From assembly GCA_027946355.1 (NCBI GenBank), contig JAPEUS010000031.1:90927-154926 (forward strand): 64,000 nt of DNA, written 5' to 3'. This document shows positions 44,267 through 54,927 of the stretch, piece after piece (the stretch's first letter is position 1; every line of letters begins with the position of its first letter). The notes below the pieces were generated by a model. It was not told the origin of the DNA. It was given only the letters and a program-made list of their open reading frames with translations, and made no database searches. This DNA is from Collariella sp. IMI 366227 (Eukaryota > Ascomycota > Sordariomycetes > Sordariales > Chaetomiaceae). Made by a program: the position numbers and the translations under genes.

Positions 44267-46216
44267 ATGGCAACACCCTTGGATTCAGATCACCTGTATA
44301 CAGCCCGAGCTGGGCCACCAAAACGGCTTATTGTCTGCTGCGATGGGACATGGATGGACTCGTTGGGCGAAAAGGGGTTTGTTTTCACCAGTTCCAAGTC
44401 TTCGTCCAAGCTTGCACTGACATCTTCTAGGGGCGAACCGCCGTCGAACGTCACGCGCATCTCGCGGGGTCTTTGTCGTACCTGCAGTGATGGCACACAT
44501 CAGATCATTAACTACTTTCCCGGAGTCGGCACGGCCAATGCCATTGACCGCTTCACCGGCGGCGCATTTGGCATGGGCTTGGACCAGGTGAGCTCCCTGG
44601 TTAAGTCTGAGAGTTACTGAATCTGACATCCACAGGATATCCGCGAGGTCTACAACTTCCTCTGCACCAACTACGTGGACGGCGACTCCATCATTCTGAT
44701 TGGCTTCTCCCGCGGCGCTTTCACCGCACGGTCTGTTGCGGACATGATTGGCTCAGTTGGCCTGCTCACCCCCTGAAGGGTTGGACAACTTCTACGGCAT
44801 CTTTGAGGACTACGAAAACATAGGCCACCCAGGGCGGAGCCCAGATGAGTATCTTGTTTCAGGACTGCCCGAGTACAACGGCTCCCACGGTCAAGCCAAG
44901 ATTGAGTGGGAGAATAACCGCATGCGCATGTACAAGCATGCCCTGAGAGAGGTAAGCCAGAGTCCCTCTGTCATGAGTCTCCGAGCTGACCCCGCGCAGC
45001 TGAAGTACACTCGAGACACATACCACGATGGTGTGACCGAGATCAAAATCAAGGCGCTCGCCGTCTGGGACACAGTTGGCACTCTTGGAATCCCTCCTGC
45101 CCCAGTCATTGGCGTGCGTGGATCAGCAGACCAATAAGTCTCCCTCTTCTGAGTTGTTGAAGCCCTCCTAACACGCCGCACGTGGAGGTTTACCAACACG
45201 CAAGTCTCAAGCAAAGTCGAGAATGCCTTCCAGGCGCTCGCCCTTGACGAGCCACGCTACGCCTTTCGCCCATTTTCCAGGGAATCATGGTGGCATTGGC
45301 GGCGGCTGGCACGACCAGCAGATTTCCGACATCACCCTGGCTTGTGCGTCTCCTTTTCCCGATCTTCTCTCTCAACACTGACTAACACCTGCCAGGGATG
45401 TGCGACCAACTCTCTACCGTCGGCGTCGAGTTTAACTTTCCTCGCATGACGGCCCTTTTCCACGACACCCTGCGCTTCTCCGCCGCGCACCCCTTCCCCT
45501 ACACCCCGGCTGGCAGCTCGCCCATCCCAACTCTCCCCCGGCTCGACTCTGTCAAGCGCTCCCTCAGCAAAATCATCCGCGGCAAGCGCTCCCCCGCCAC
45601 CCCCAACGGCACAACCACTCCTTCATCCAAGTCCCAAACCTCCCCTTTCCTGGGCCCATTCCCCATCTTCACCCTCCCTTCCACCGTGACCGGCAAACCC
45701 ACCCGCGACATCCAAGAATGCACTCCGCACACTGGGCCACTGCCGCCCCCACCCTCAACGTCAACATCCTCCCGCGATCTCCTCCTCTCCGGCGCCCGCC
45801 CTGGGCCCTCGGCACAATCCGCGCCCCAACCTCCTCCTGACCACCCTCGCGGGCAAAACAGTCCGACAGCCCGGCCGTGTGCTGCGCGTCGACGAGACGA
45901 CAAACGAGGACACGGCTGAGCCGTTGGTGGGGACCAATGAAAGGGTGCATAGTTGTGTGCGGGTGAGGGTTGTGTGTGGCGGGTTGGGGTTGGATGAGAA
46001 GGGGGTTTGGGGGTGTGAGGCGCTGGTTAAAGGGGAGGGTGGTGGAGTGGAGGTTAAAGATGGGAAGGGTGGTGGAAAGTGGAGGTTGAAGAGGGGTATC
46101 CGGCGGATGTGATGCTAAGTGATGGAGAAGAAAAAGGAGATGAGGGTGGGATACTGGGAGGAGGTTGGGCTGGTGCGGGAGAGAAGGATGTGTGGAGGTT
46201 CGCGCAGAGGCAGTAG
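44267..46216 (+). pseudogene. DUF2235 alpha/beta-hydrolase-like gene, degraded
   Basis: The DUF2235 fold resembles the catalytic part of Tle1 phospholipases. Exon 1 (44267-44587) has PPKRLIVCCDGTWMDS and ends GMGLDQ. Exon 2 (from 44636) has IREVYNFLCTNYVDGDSIILIGFSRGAFTARSVADMIG, where GFSRGA is the nucleophile elbow. The frame then meets TGA (44774-44776), and removing one C from the preceding run restores EGLDNFYGIFEDYE. Later parts read LKYTRDTYHDGV, LAVWDTVGTLGIPPAPVIG, FTNTQVSSKVENAFQALALDEPRYAFRP, FPGNHGGIGGGWHDQQISDITLAW, MCDQLSTVGVEFNFPRM and TNERVHSCVRVRVVCGGLGLDEKG. One intron has ATAAGT where GTAAGT is expected, and sequence seems missing between AFRP and FPGNHGG. The end at TAG 46214-46216 is inferred. 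Best read as a pseudogene. Confidence 0.65.
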
Positions 46217-46327
46217 AAAATATGTTAGGATGAGGGAAAAGGATGCAATTTTAAAGCAAAAAGACAAGCCTCAAGACCAAACTTTTACGGAAGAGAAAAA
46301 GTAAAAAGTAAAGTTTGAACCTCTAGT

Positions 46328-46399
46328 TGCCCACAGCCAGAATCGAACTGACGACCTTGTCATTACTAGTGACACGCTCTACCACTGAGCCATGCGGGC
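46328..46399 (-). tRNA. tRNA-Thr (anticodon AGT), no intron
   Basis: On the minus strand the acceptor stem GCCCGCA pairs with TGTGGGC (one G-U). The D arm is GGCTCAGTGGTAGAGC. The anticodon stem TGTCA/TGACA encloses the loop CTAGTAA with anticodon AGT, and the T arm has the TTCGATT loop. Discriminator A. A T-rich run follows on the minus strand (complement of about 46290-46320). Confidence 0.92.
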
Positions 46400-47134
46400 C
46401 TTGTTGATGGAGGCGAACATGGGTTAGAGTGCTCATGAGCATCGGATGATTGGACGGAGCTGGGGCTGGGCGGCCATTTGGTTGACTGTCAAAACAACCA
46501 GGCGGCGATGAAACTTCAGCAGAGCCATGGGTAATGAACGAAACACAATGAACAAGCCCTCTCGTTAAACCAGAACAGCTTTTGAGTCGGTAGTATGAAG
46601 TGGTATACAGTGTGGTGTATGCAACAACTTTGAACACAATTATCTTCCCGATTTATTTCATTTCTTCCGAGACTCCGAGTCCCGTCCCGTCTTGCAGCTG
46701 CTCATCTGCAACAAAGTTACTCTCTCAACATGAGATTCAACTTCCCCAGACAACATTTCTTCCCTTTCACCAGCACGGCACAGCCACCACTAAACATTCC
46801 AAACATCTAGCCGGGCCTGGGCCACCTAAACACCATCCCCCGCCCACGGCCGCCGCTACCGGCTCCTGTCGCAGGAGGCGTACGACAATGCACGGGTTGC
46901 GTTGAAAACGGAGGAAACGGAGGGTGACTACAAGTATGAGAGCAGGGAAGGGGGGTAATGCTGTTGGGCAGGGTAATGCTGGGTCGTCTACCAAGGGGAA
47001 AAAAACTGGAAAGGAAAAGGAGAAGCAACAGATGAGTGTGGAAAAGAAGAAGAGCGGAGATGGAAAAGGTAAGTCTTCTGCTGGTGATGATGATCAGGAG
47101 AGTGATGGGGAATGGCAGAGGAATGCTCGGTAAG
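46400..47134. other. Intergenic with a possible eroded small lysine-rich gene
   Basis: From about 46860 to 47134 on the plus strand, segments in different frames read LLSQEAYDNARVALKTEETEGDYKYESRE, then a Gly/Lys-rich stretch (STKGKKTGKEKEKQQMSVEKKK), a GTAAGT donor-like site near 47069, and DDDQESDGEWQRNAR. This could be a small broken gene. No family recognised and no reliable start. Confidence 0.3.
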
Positions 47135-48442
47135 TTGTGACAGCGTTTTGCCAGATCTAGCGTTGTCGTAGACCATCCATCACCTTGAACCATTTCCCTT
47201 AGTCAGTAAGTCGTAGCAACCGGGATAAATGTTTTTTTCTTCCCCTGTTATGGCTCGGATTGACAGTAAGACCCACTCTGTCCATGTGAGAAGACATGAA
47301 CGAAGTGGCCCAGAACCACGTCGCTCGAGAGCAAACGATATGCCATGATGGTCGTACTCTGTATGGTACGTGAATAACGGGAAAGTTGGCAACGAGGTAG
47401 GAGGAAAAGAAGTTGAAGTTGAGGACAGATGGCGCGACGAGAGGTGACAGAAAGCGATGCCCAAATTGCAGTTGCCGCCTGTTGGTTGTACACAGGTATC
47501 AAATACGCAGGAGTTCTTCGTTTCTGCGGTAATTAGTTAGTTGGTGGCTTCCCGGCCGAATGCTAGATGTTAGTTGCTACCTACGTACCGTAGCTGACCA
47601 AGTGGAAGTACACAGTACAGTAGGATTGGTACAGTTTTAACTTTTGCAATCCGCTGGTCTTGGGGGCCGAGGCGGCAGAGCGAGCCGAAGAACTCGCAGC
47701 AGCGCCGCAGTGCGGCCAGCCTGCGTTCCGTCGACCGCCCCCGGGCGTATTACCAACAAGGCCACCGCCACCAATACGAAGGAGCAGGCATATCGCTGCG
47801 TTACCCCCCAAGAGCTACAAGGTTTGAGACTGCAAGGAGAGCGGCAGGAAGCCCCGCGATACAGAGCTTGATCCCCAACAGGGCGCCGCGTAACGGCAGT
47901 GGTGGCAAGTCCTCGCGTGGGGCTGATGTTGACGGCTACATACTAGTAGTGTACATCGTCTTGACTGGGAATGTAAGGGCTATGGCTCAAAGGCGGCTTG
48001 GCCACCGAAGCGTAGACTCCTTAAGTTCTCGAGTGCCCAGCCCGGCTTAGCACAATGGGTGAGATGTCAGGTTATCTGAAGCGATATATCAATCGTGTCT
48101 AATTTGCCCATCCTGTCCTTTTCTCCTATCAATCAAGGGGTGTTTTGTGAATGGATGCAATGATTTCCTGCAGCATGCCTTCAAACAGACACAGCAAAAG
48201 GACCGTCTCCCGGCCAAAAACTGCAATGGTCTTATAAAACATGGACGGCTCCATCGAACTCCAAACACCCACACTGCACAGACGCAAAGGAACGACCATG
48301 TTATCCCGGCATATTATCTCCCCAGAGCATATTCATCCTCATCCATCCCCTCATCAATGCTGCCACACCAAGTGTTGACATCCCCATTACCGGGCAGCGC
48401 ATCCCCTTCTTCACAACATTCTCTCAGACACTCGTCAAGACT
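47135..48442. other. Intergenic
   Basis: No supported feature. The right end is the 3' region of the Kre9-like gene. Confidence 0.4.
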
Positions 48443-49096
48443 TTAAGCCATGAGAGCGGCGACACCGGCAAAGAGGGCAAGCAGACTGCCGCCCTGAACG
48501 GCCATGGCGGTAGCAGCGGCACCAGTGCTGGCGGTGGAAGATGCAGCGGCGGTGCTGGAACCAGTCTCCTCGGTGGTGGCGGTGCCAGTGGTCGAGACGG
48601 TAGCGAAGGTGGTGGCCGAGGTGATGGTGGTGGTCTCGCCCTCCTCGTCAGTGACGGTCAGGGTGGTGGCGCTGGTCTTGGGGGGAGCAGAGGTGGTGGT
48701 GGTGGCGGCGTCAGAGGTGGTCTTGTCATCCTCGTCGGTCTCGTCCGAAGCCTTGATCTCGAACTGCTCGGACTGGGCGAGGATGCCGGTGTTGTTCTCA
48801 TCGACGCTCTGGAAGTTGAACTGGTAGGCCTCATCGGCGGGGACGTTCTTCTCGGTGATGGTGATGCTGCCCTTGGACAGGTCGACCTCGCCGAGGTCCT
48901 TGTTGAAGGGGGTGTGGCCGCTGGCCATGTTGACGAGCATGAGGTGGGCCTTCTTGGGGTCGCTGCTGACGGTGGTCCACTTGACGGTCACGCCGGCCGA
49001 GGGGTCGACAACGTCGTTCTTGGAGGGGGAGGTGATCTTGATGGCGGCGACGCTGGCGGCCAGGGCCAGGAGGGCGGGGGCGATGAAGGAGCGCAT
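48443..49096 (-). CDS. Kre9/Knh1-like Ser/Thr-rich GPI-anchored wall protein
   Basis: Single-exon 217-residue secreted protein. The start at 49096 gives a classical signal peptide (RSFIAPALLALAASVAA). The N-terminal domain, ITSPSKNDVVDPSAGVTVKW and later GSITITEKNVPADEAYQFNF, matches the Kre9/Knh1-type Ig-like domain of fungal extracellular proteins linked to beta-1,6-glucan and wall assembly. A long Thr/Ser/Ala-rich stalk suited to O-mannosylation follows. The end, GAAATAMAVQGGSLLALFAGVAALMA, is a GPI-attachment signal with small residues before a hydrophobic tail. An in-frame extension upstream lacks an ATG and was not used. Intact. Confidence 0.88.
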   Translation of the reverse strand: MRSFIAPALLALAASVAAIKITSPSKNDVVDPSAGVTVKWTTVSSDPKKAHLMLVNMASGHTPFNKDLGEVDLSKGSITITEKNVPADEAYQFNFQSVDENNTGILAQSEQFEIKASDETDEDDKTTSDAATTTTSAPPKTSATTLTVTDEEGETTTITSATTFATVSTTGTATTEETGSSTAAASSTASTGAAATAMAVQGGSLLALFAGVAALMA

Positions 49097-50550
49097 ATCT
49101 GCGGTGGTTTGTTTTTGTTTAGGAGTGTTTTTTTTTTTGTGGGAATAGGGGTCGAGGGACGGATTCGAGAGCGAGCGTGGCGTCAGATCGGGACCCGGCG
49201 GGGCGGCTTCAAGCCTTGCGGGCTCCACTGATCATCACGAGAAAGAAAACCTCAGCGCGCTCCACTGCCCAAAGGGTTCATTTGGCTCGATTCGAAACCC
49301 TTTTGGCATTGGGGCGGATGGGTCCACGGTCCAGGGAATGGTCCAGCTGTGGCAACGGTACCCGCTTGGGCTGCATTGAGCGCCGCATAAGGAACGTGAT
49401 GGGTTGACCGCGCGTGGGACAGGGGTAACGCGGCCAGAAAAGGGGCTGCTGGTGCTGAGCCTCACGCTCGCTTGTTGGCCTCGCGGGTGCGCGTCGACTT
49501 CGCTGTCAAAATCTCTGCGCTGCCTCGCATTGCTTCGCTTCGGGATGGGCCCATGGCGCGCGAGTCAGCCAGTGTCAGCCAACTGTGACTCCCGCCAGAT
49601 CCGCTAGTTCCAGGGGCTCCACATGGGAGATGCTTGCTGTGTAAGCCAAACCTGCTTCTGGCGCTGCTCATGGCTCTTGTCGATAACCTCGTCCCTGCCA
49701 TTGAAGTGGTCCATCCGCGTCGGCTGATGGTTCGGTCGTGAGAGATGATAATCACTGCAGAGGCTGTGGTGTTGGATGGCGTTCAATGAGTCAACAATGC
49801 GTGTTGGCTGAAATCTTCGCAAAGGCAATCTCCCGCGTGCATCGGCGGACGAACATGGAGCCGATCGAGGTTGGCAGGTGGCAGCAATCCGGCATCTGGC
49901 GACTGCCGGCGGCAGCTGTCGATCAAGGGTCCAGACGAACAGGTGACAGCACCACGGCAAACAACCGATCCGAGAGAGTCCAGACCAACGTACCAAGAAC
50001 ATGATCCATCCCCTGAGTGATTGGCCATGGACGCCTTCGAGAACCAATTTGGGCTTGGTACAGTGCCCAGAGACACCCCCAGCGCCCACGCTCAGGCAGG
50101 GGGCGTGCTGGGGCCTCTTCAGAACCATGGAACCACGGTTTGAGTGTTTGTTCGTGCTGGAGCTGCCCTCTGCTCACCTCTGTTCAAAAAGAGCAAAAAG
50201 ACGGCCACTCCCGAACGCCTCGTCGTCACAGGAGGACAAGCCACTGCAGGGAACGGAACCAGCCAGACCATCTCGGTCCGCCGTCGCGGACACTCGCCGA
50301 GGTTCAGAAAACCCCCAGATTCGACGACACTCGTGAGTCTTGAATGGGCCGAGCAGCACAGAAGCAAATGCCTGAAGACCTGTTTTGGACATCCCTCCCG
50401 AGTTGTCACGTTCCGAAACTGTTTGACAAAGGAGTGGTTTGAGCTGGGTCTGTTATCTCGGAGGAACCGTCCGACCTTGACGCTGCTTGACGCTGCTTGG
50501 CGCTGTTTGGCTGGGGCCGACACCGCGCGGAGTGAGCGCCATCTGCTCTG
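49097..50550. other. Divergent intergenic region
   Basis: Promoter region shared by the minus-strand Kre9-like gene and the plus-strand ankyrin gene. No coding frame or repeat supported. Confidence 0.4.
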
Positions 50551-52788
50551 ATGATGGAACTCATGGCATCCACCAGCAGTACTGCTGTATCACCGCCTGC
50601 TCCCCGCCGCGGGAGACGTGAGAAGCCATGGCCGCCCGGTAAGCAGAAGAAGCTGCTGCACCTCTACCTCTGTACTCAGAGCGAACGGCTGCCCCTCGTG
50701 CGCATCCTCGAGCGCCTAAAAGATGGCACATTTGACCCAAGGTGCGCACCCCTTGCACCCGGCTGTGTTTGGCGCATCTGCTGATGATAGACTCGGGCGA
50801 TTAGGCAGCGCAACTCACACAAACACTTGAAGAACCTTCTCCCGGATCGCAGGATAGACGACTGGCGGCCGAGGGATCTGGCTACCATGCTTGTCCGCGT
50901 GCGCTTTCTGAGGTCGGTAAGGGCAGAGCGGAGGGTAAGGAACAAGAAGGCTCGCCGAAGATTCGACAACACTCAGCCGTACAGCTACTACCAAGACAGC
51001 GTCGGCATGCCAGGAATCCGCATGTCCATCGACCAACCGCCCATCGAACCAACACTCGTCGAACCATCCCCTATCGAGCCACTGCAACCCATCTTTTCTG
51101 AAAGCCCGGTCACCATCAAGCAGTCCGAATCTCCAGCGTCGACTCCGCAGGCCATCAGCACCGGCTCAATAGCGGCAGCGTCTGAGATCTACCGCCAGGA
51201 CAAGTCACCGTCCCGAACATCCTCGACGACACCATCAACAAAATCGGCCAAGCGCAGGTCATGGGCCTCGGTCCTGTCGAGCATCTCGTCTGGAATCTCT
51301 AGTCTGGCACGGTCGTCTTCTTCAGCATCTTCCAAGGGCGCTAACATTAACTCCTCTGGCGCCAACGCAGCCCTCAGCAAAATGACCCGTGAAGAGTTTC
51401 TGTCTATGCTCCAGGAGAAGCCTCGGAAAGGCTTCAAGGGGGCCAGCAACCCTGGTATGGGTTTCTTTAAACCCAGGTATTCCACCGTCAACCCCACCAC
51501 CGAGGATCTCAACGCTGCACTGGTGCGCATGTGCTGTGCCGCCCATGTCGGCCGCGGCCATGGGCAGCCCGGCTGTGTGCATGAACGGCTGTCGAAGGCC
51601 ATTGACGCTCAAAAGGCGGAGACCTCGGACTTTCAGGACTTCACCGTCACTGACGAAGAGGCCAACATGGTGGACAAGTACGGGAACTCGCTGCTCCACG
51701 TGGCAGCCCGCTGGGGGGCCCGCGTCTCGCTTCTCCAGCTGATCCTCCGGCGCGTCGACGACGTCCAGATGGTCAACCACCGCGGCGAGACGTTCCTCCA
51801 CGTCTTCGATCCACCAGACAAACCTCGCATGCGGCCGGCTGCCTTCCTCGGCCTCATCCGGACGCTGCGGTCCGGGGGCTTTGACTTTTGCCACCGGGAC
51901 GTGGACAAAAACACCTTTCTGCAGCATATCGTTGCCAAGCAGGAGTTCCCCATCGAGACGCTGCAGTACGTCTTCAAAGAACTAGGTCACGGCGCCGCCC
52001 GTTTTCTCGTCGCCAACAAGTCAGCCAACAACGAACGGCTCTGGCACAGCGTCCGGCGAAACCTCGAACGGACCGCCCCCAAACTCCACCGCATCTTTGG
52101 CGACGAAACCGAGTTCATCCGCCGCTACCTCCCGGAATTCTCCCCCAACACCCATAACAACCCCTCCATCGCCGACACATCCACCCTCGGTTCCGAATCT
52201 GTCGTCTCTCTCCACCCCACCGACCACGATCCCAACCTCTTCATACCCCACCTCGACCCGCACGACAGCAACGCCCAAACCGTCCGCCGCTCCCCGCTCA
52301 TGAAACTCCTCCGCCGCGCCGCCGCCGGCCGCGGCCTCTCCGACGCCGAACTCACCACAAAACTCAACGCCTTGCTCGAACCCTTCGTAAAACAACCCCC
52401 ACACGAGATCACCGCCTACCTCGGCCGCCGCGACACGGAAGGCAACACCTCCCTGCACTACGCCGCCGAATTCGGCCTCGTCCCCGCGGTCCAACTTCTC
52501 TGCGCGCGAGGCGCCGCCGTCAACACGTTTAACAACTGCGGCAACACGCCCTTGCAGCTGATCAAGTTTGCCATTCAACGGACGGACGTGCGGTCGGACA
52601 TTCACATGGAGGCGAGGTATCTGCGGTGTGCGGTGCTGTTGCTGGAGCAAGGGGCATTTGACCAGAGCAAGCTGGTCAGTGAGCGGAGTGCGGTGTTTCC
52701 GGGGGATGTATTTGATGGGAGTGAGAGGTCGATACAGAATCTGGTGAGGCAGGGGGTCGCGAGTCAGTGTAGGGATTGCATTTGTTGA
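50551..52788 (+). CDS. Large ankyrin-repeat protein, Clr5-like N-terminus
   Basis: Exons 50551-50741 and 50805-52788 join in phase (DPR|QRNS) to 724 residues. The N-terminus (GKQKKLLHLYLCTQSERLPLVRIL and then RRIDDWRPRDLATMLVRVRF) has the helical pattern of Clr5-type modules, though divergent. A Ser/Pro-rich linker follows. Ankyrin-type units are YGNSLLHVAARWGARVSLLQLILR, NHRGETFLHVF, DVDKNTFLQHIV and, after a second linker, EGNTSLHYAAEFGLVPAVQLLCARGA and CGNTPLQLI. Frame-internal quality is good, but the stop at 52788 is followed by sequence that looks coding in another frame to about 53032, including a His/Gly-rich run. The true C-terminus may therefore be longer. Likely a protein-interaction scaffold; function unknown. 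Confidence 0.85.
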
Positions 52789-53032
52789 CGGGGCCGGGGA
52801 GGCATGAGGGGTATTTGGAGGGATGGCAGGAGGTGGTGGGGATGTGAGGGCATCATGGGCATGCGGGACATGGGCATGCGGATGGGCACGCGGGGCATCA
52901 GCATGGGGAAGGGCAGGGAGTCGACATCATGGGGATTATCGGCAGGGCGAGGGAGTGTGAGTGGGGTGGAGGAGGAGTAGGACATGGTGCGAGTGGGTCG
53001 ATGACTTTTCAGACTTCGGTTTTGGCTTTTTA
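52789..53032 (+). other. Possible lost C-terminal extension of the ankyrin gene, His/Gly-rich
   Basis: One base from the ankyrin frame, the sequence reads GPGRHEGYLEGWQEVVGM, a TGA, then GHHGHAGHGHADGHAGHQHG and VDIMGIIGRARECEWGGGG, ending at TAG near 53030. A missing T in the ATTTG near 52780 would connect it. The regular His spacing makes chance translation less likely, but the internal TGA must also be explained. Confidence 0.35.
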
Positions 53033-54536
53033 GGGGGTTTACTTGAGGTGTCTCTCGCTTGAGGCTTTCTTCACTTGGTTCTGGGTGTCTGGGTGGCTGT
53101 ACAAAGATACAAGTACCATAAGGGGTAGGCGGCGTTGAGTAGGGGGTGTGTTCTCAGGGATTGCTTGGTCTTGAATTGGGGTTCGTCCTGAGTGAGGTGT
53201 TAGGGGTATCTTGGGAGGCAAAATGTTTGGCTGACAGACTTGTTATGGTACTCTAACTGTAGCGTTTTTCCTTGTCTTTCGGTGGGCACGTGCAGCCCTG
53301 TCGTGCCATATCTACAAAACTAAATGTTCATATCTGATAATCTTATTCGACCCTGGACTTGTTGACTGATCTCGGGTGTGAGCGTCTTGGGTGCTTAGGG
53401 GTAACGCCAATCTGCTGTTTTCTTCTGTCATGGCTCACCTCAACCTCTCCAATACCCCCGGAACGGCAGCACGTTCCCCTTTACAACGCACAGACAATCT
53501 GAATGTTTGCCATTGCCGGAATTGTGCCTGTCATTGACCCTTTCCGGCCCTCTCCCGAAGTCGTGGGGGCTAGTGCCCTGCAGCGTGACGGTTCTGGTGT
53601 CGGGACCGGATGCATGAGCATTCGGTAACAAATTTTTGAAACAGCGGCTCAAGCGTTTCCGTCCCGATGAGAGTTGCAAATAGGTTTGGTTTTGGGTTGT
53701 CAATGCTTGGGGTGGAAGTGGGGGTGAGCTATCAGGGCCGGAGTCTACATCCCCGAATCGGAGGAGCTTTGTCTAATACCCTCTAATCTCTTACTCAGAT
53801 TTTCGAAAAGGAAGTAGAAAATTTGTGGTTCTACGGAAGACATAATTACCCAACCTCTCCTTCTTTTCATTTTTCATTAACGTTATTGTCTGGTGTCTCC
53901 TTTTTCACTCATCTCCATCATCTTCGTCTCCCTCTACCTTCACCTCTCCCAAACCATCCATCACCATACTGATAACGTACAAGTTTCAAAAGATATATCA
54001 CGCGATCTCGCTAACTTACTATTTCCATTGCCTGCCTTAACTTGCAGCCAGCCAATAAATCCAACGTCTTAAAACTACAGGTTCCCATGTTTAAGCATAC
54101 GATGATGATCCGTGGTCGCTCTGTGTCCGTCCAGTAATGCTTCTGCCTATGCCATTTTGTCCAGCTCTTGCGCTCGCAGCCCCTCTTATATTTTCTAACA
54201 TACAGCTAAAAAGACCATGCACAACACAAGAAACAAAAACTTGGAGCCCCGTGGGGATTACGTCGCGATACGGATCTTCTCCCCACTATTTTTGTGTTAT
54301 TCTTAGATCTTGTTACAGGTTAGTTAAACGTCAGGCTCTTGAACTAATGATAGGTTACTTTTAGCTTGAAATGTCTGCTATTCAGCTATTCAGATTTTTC
54401 CTTGAGCTCATACCTCCCGTCAGTACCTTGTGCTTTAATCTGGTCTAGGATGGTCGAGACTCAGAGTGTCTCTCTCACGAGATTTGGCCACCCGCATCAA
54501 GAATGCAGTTTGAAAGCAGCATCATCAACAGCAAGC
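53033..54536. other. Intergenic
   Basis: AT-richer around 53980-54420. No coding gene, repeat or RNA gene supported. Confidence 0.4.
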
Positions 54537-54609
54537 GGCCTAGTAGCGTAATTGGTAGCGCGTTCGACTCCAGATCGAAAGGTTATCCGTTCAAGTCGGG
54601 TCTGGGTCA
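54537..54609 (+). tRNA. tRNA-Trp (anticodon CCA), no intron
   Basis: Acceptor stem GGCCTAG pairs with CTGGGTC (two G-U). The anticodon stem TTCGA/TCGAA encloses the loop CTCCAGA with anticodon CCA. T arm ATCCG/CGGGT with loop TTCAAGT. Discriminator A. TTTTT follows at about 54616. Confidence 0.9.
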
Positions 54610-54812
54610 GCATATGTTTTTGATTCCCGTCCATCTGGGTGAAGCCCCGAGTTTTTTGGGGTCCGACATCCCCACATCCCAAACCCCCTTTTTGTCTCCA
54701 CCACAGCGATGACTCCATGAGAAGAAAAATTCTTCTTAACTCCACCACAATAACTTTGCAACTAAATGCCGCAAACCGGGATCTAGAAAGCATCATCCAC
54801 CAAGAAATCAAC

Positions 54813-54927
54813 GGGCGTGTGGCTCAGTTGGTAGAGCGTTCGCTTAGCATCCTGTACGAGTCTCCTGTCTAATCAGGGTTCGGTCAGTGTATGCGAAAGG
54901 TCCTGGGTTCGATTCCCAGCTCGTCCA
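54813..54927 (+). tRNA. tRNA-Ala (anticodon AGC) with a 42-nt intron
   Basis: The acceptor stem GGGCGTG pairs with CTCGTCC, including the G3-U70 pair that marks alanine identity, with one T-T mismatch at the sixth pair. D arm GCTCAGTTGGTAGAGC. The anticodon stem is TTCGC/GCGAA, with anticodon AGC at 54846-54848. An intron at about 54850-54891 lies one base after the anticodon, the usual nuclear position. T arm CTGGG/CCCAG with TTCGATT. Discriminator A. Confidence 0.92.

Noticed and set aside
48510..48830. Val/Ala-rich plus-strand frame
   Set aside because: Complement of the Thr/Ser stalk of the Kre9-like gene.
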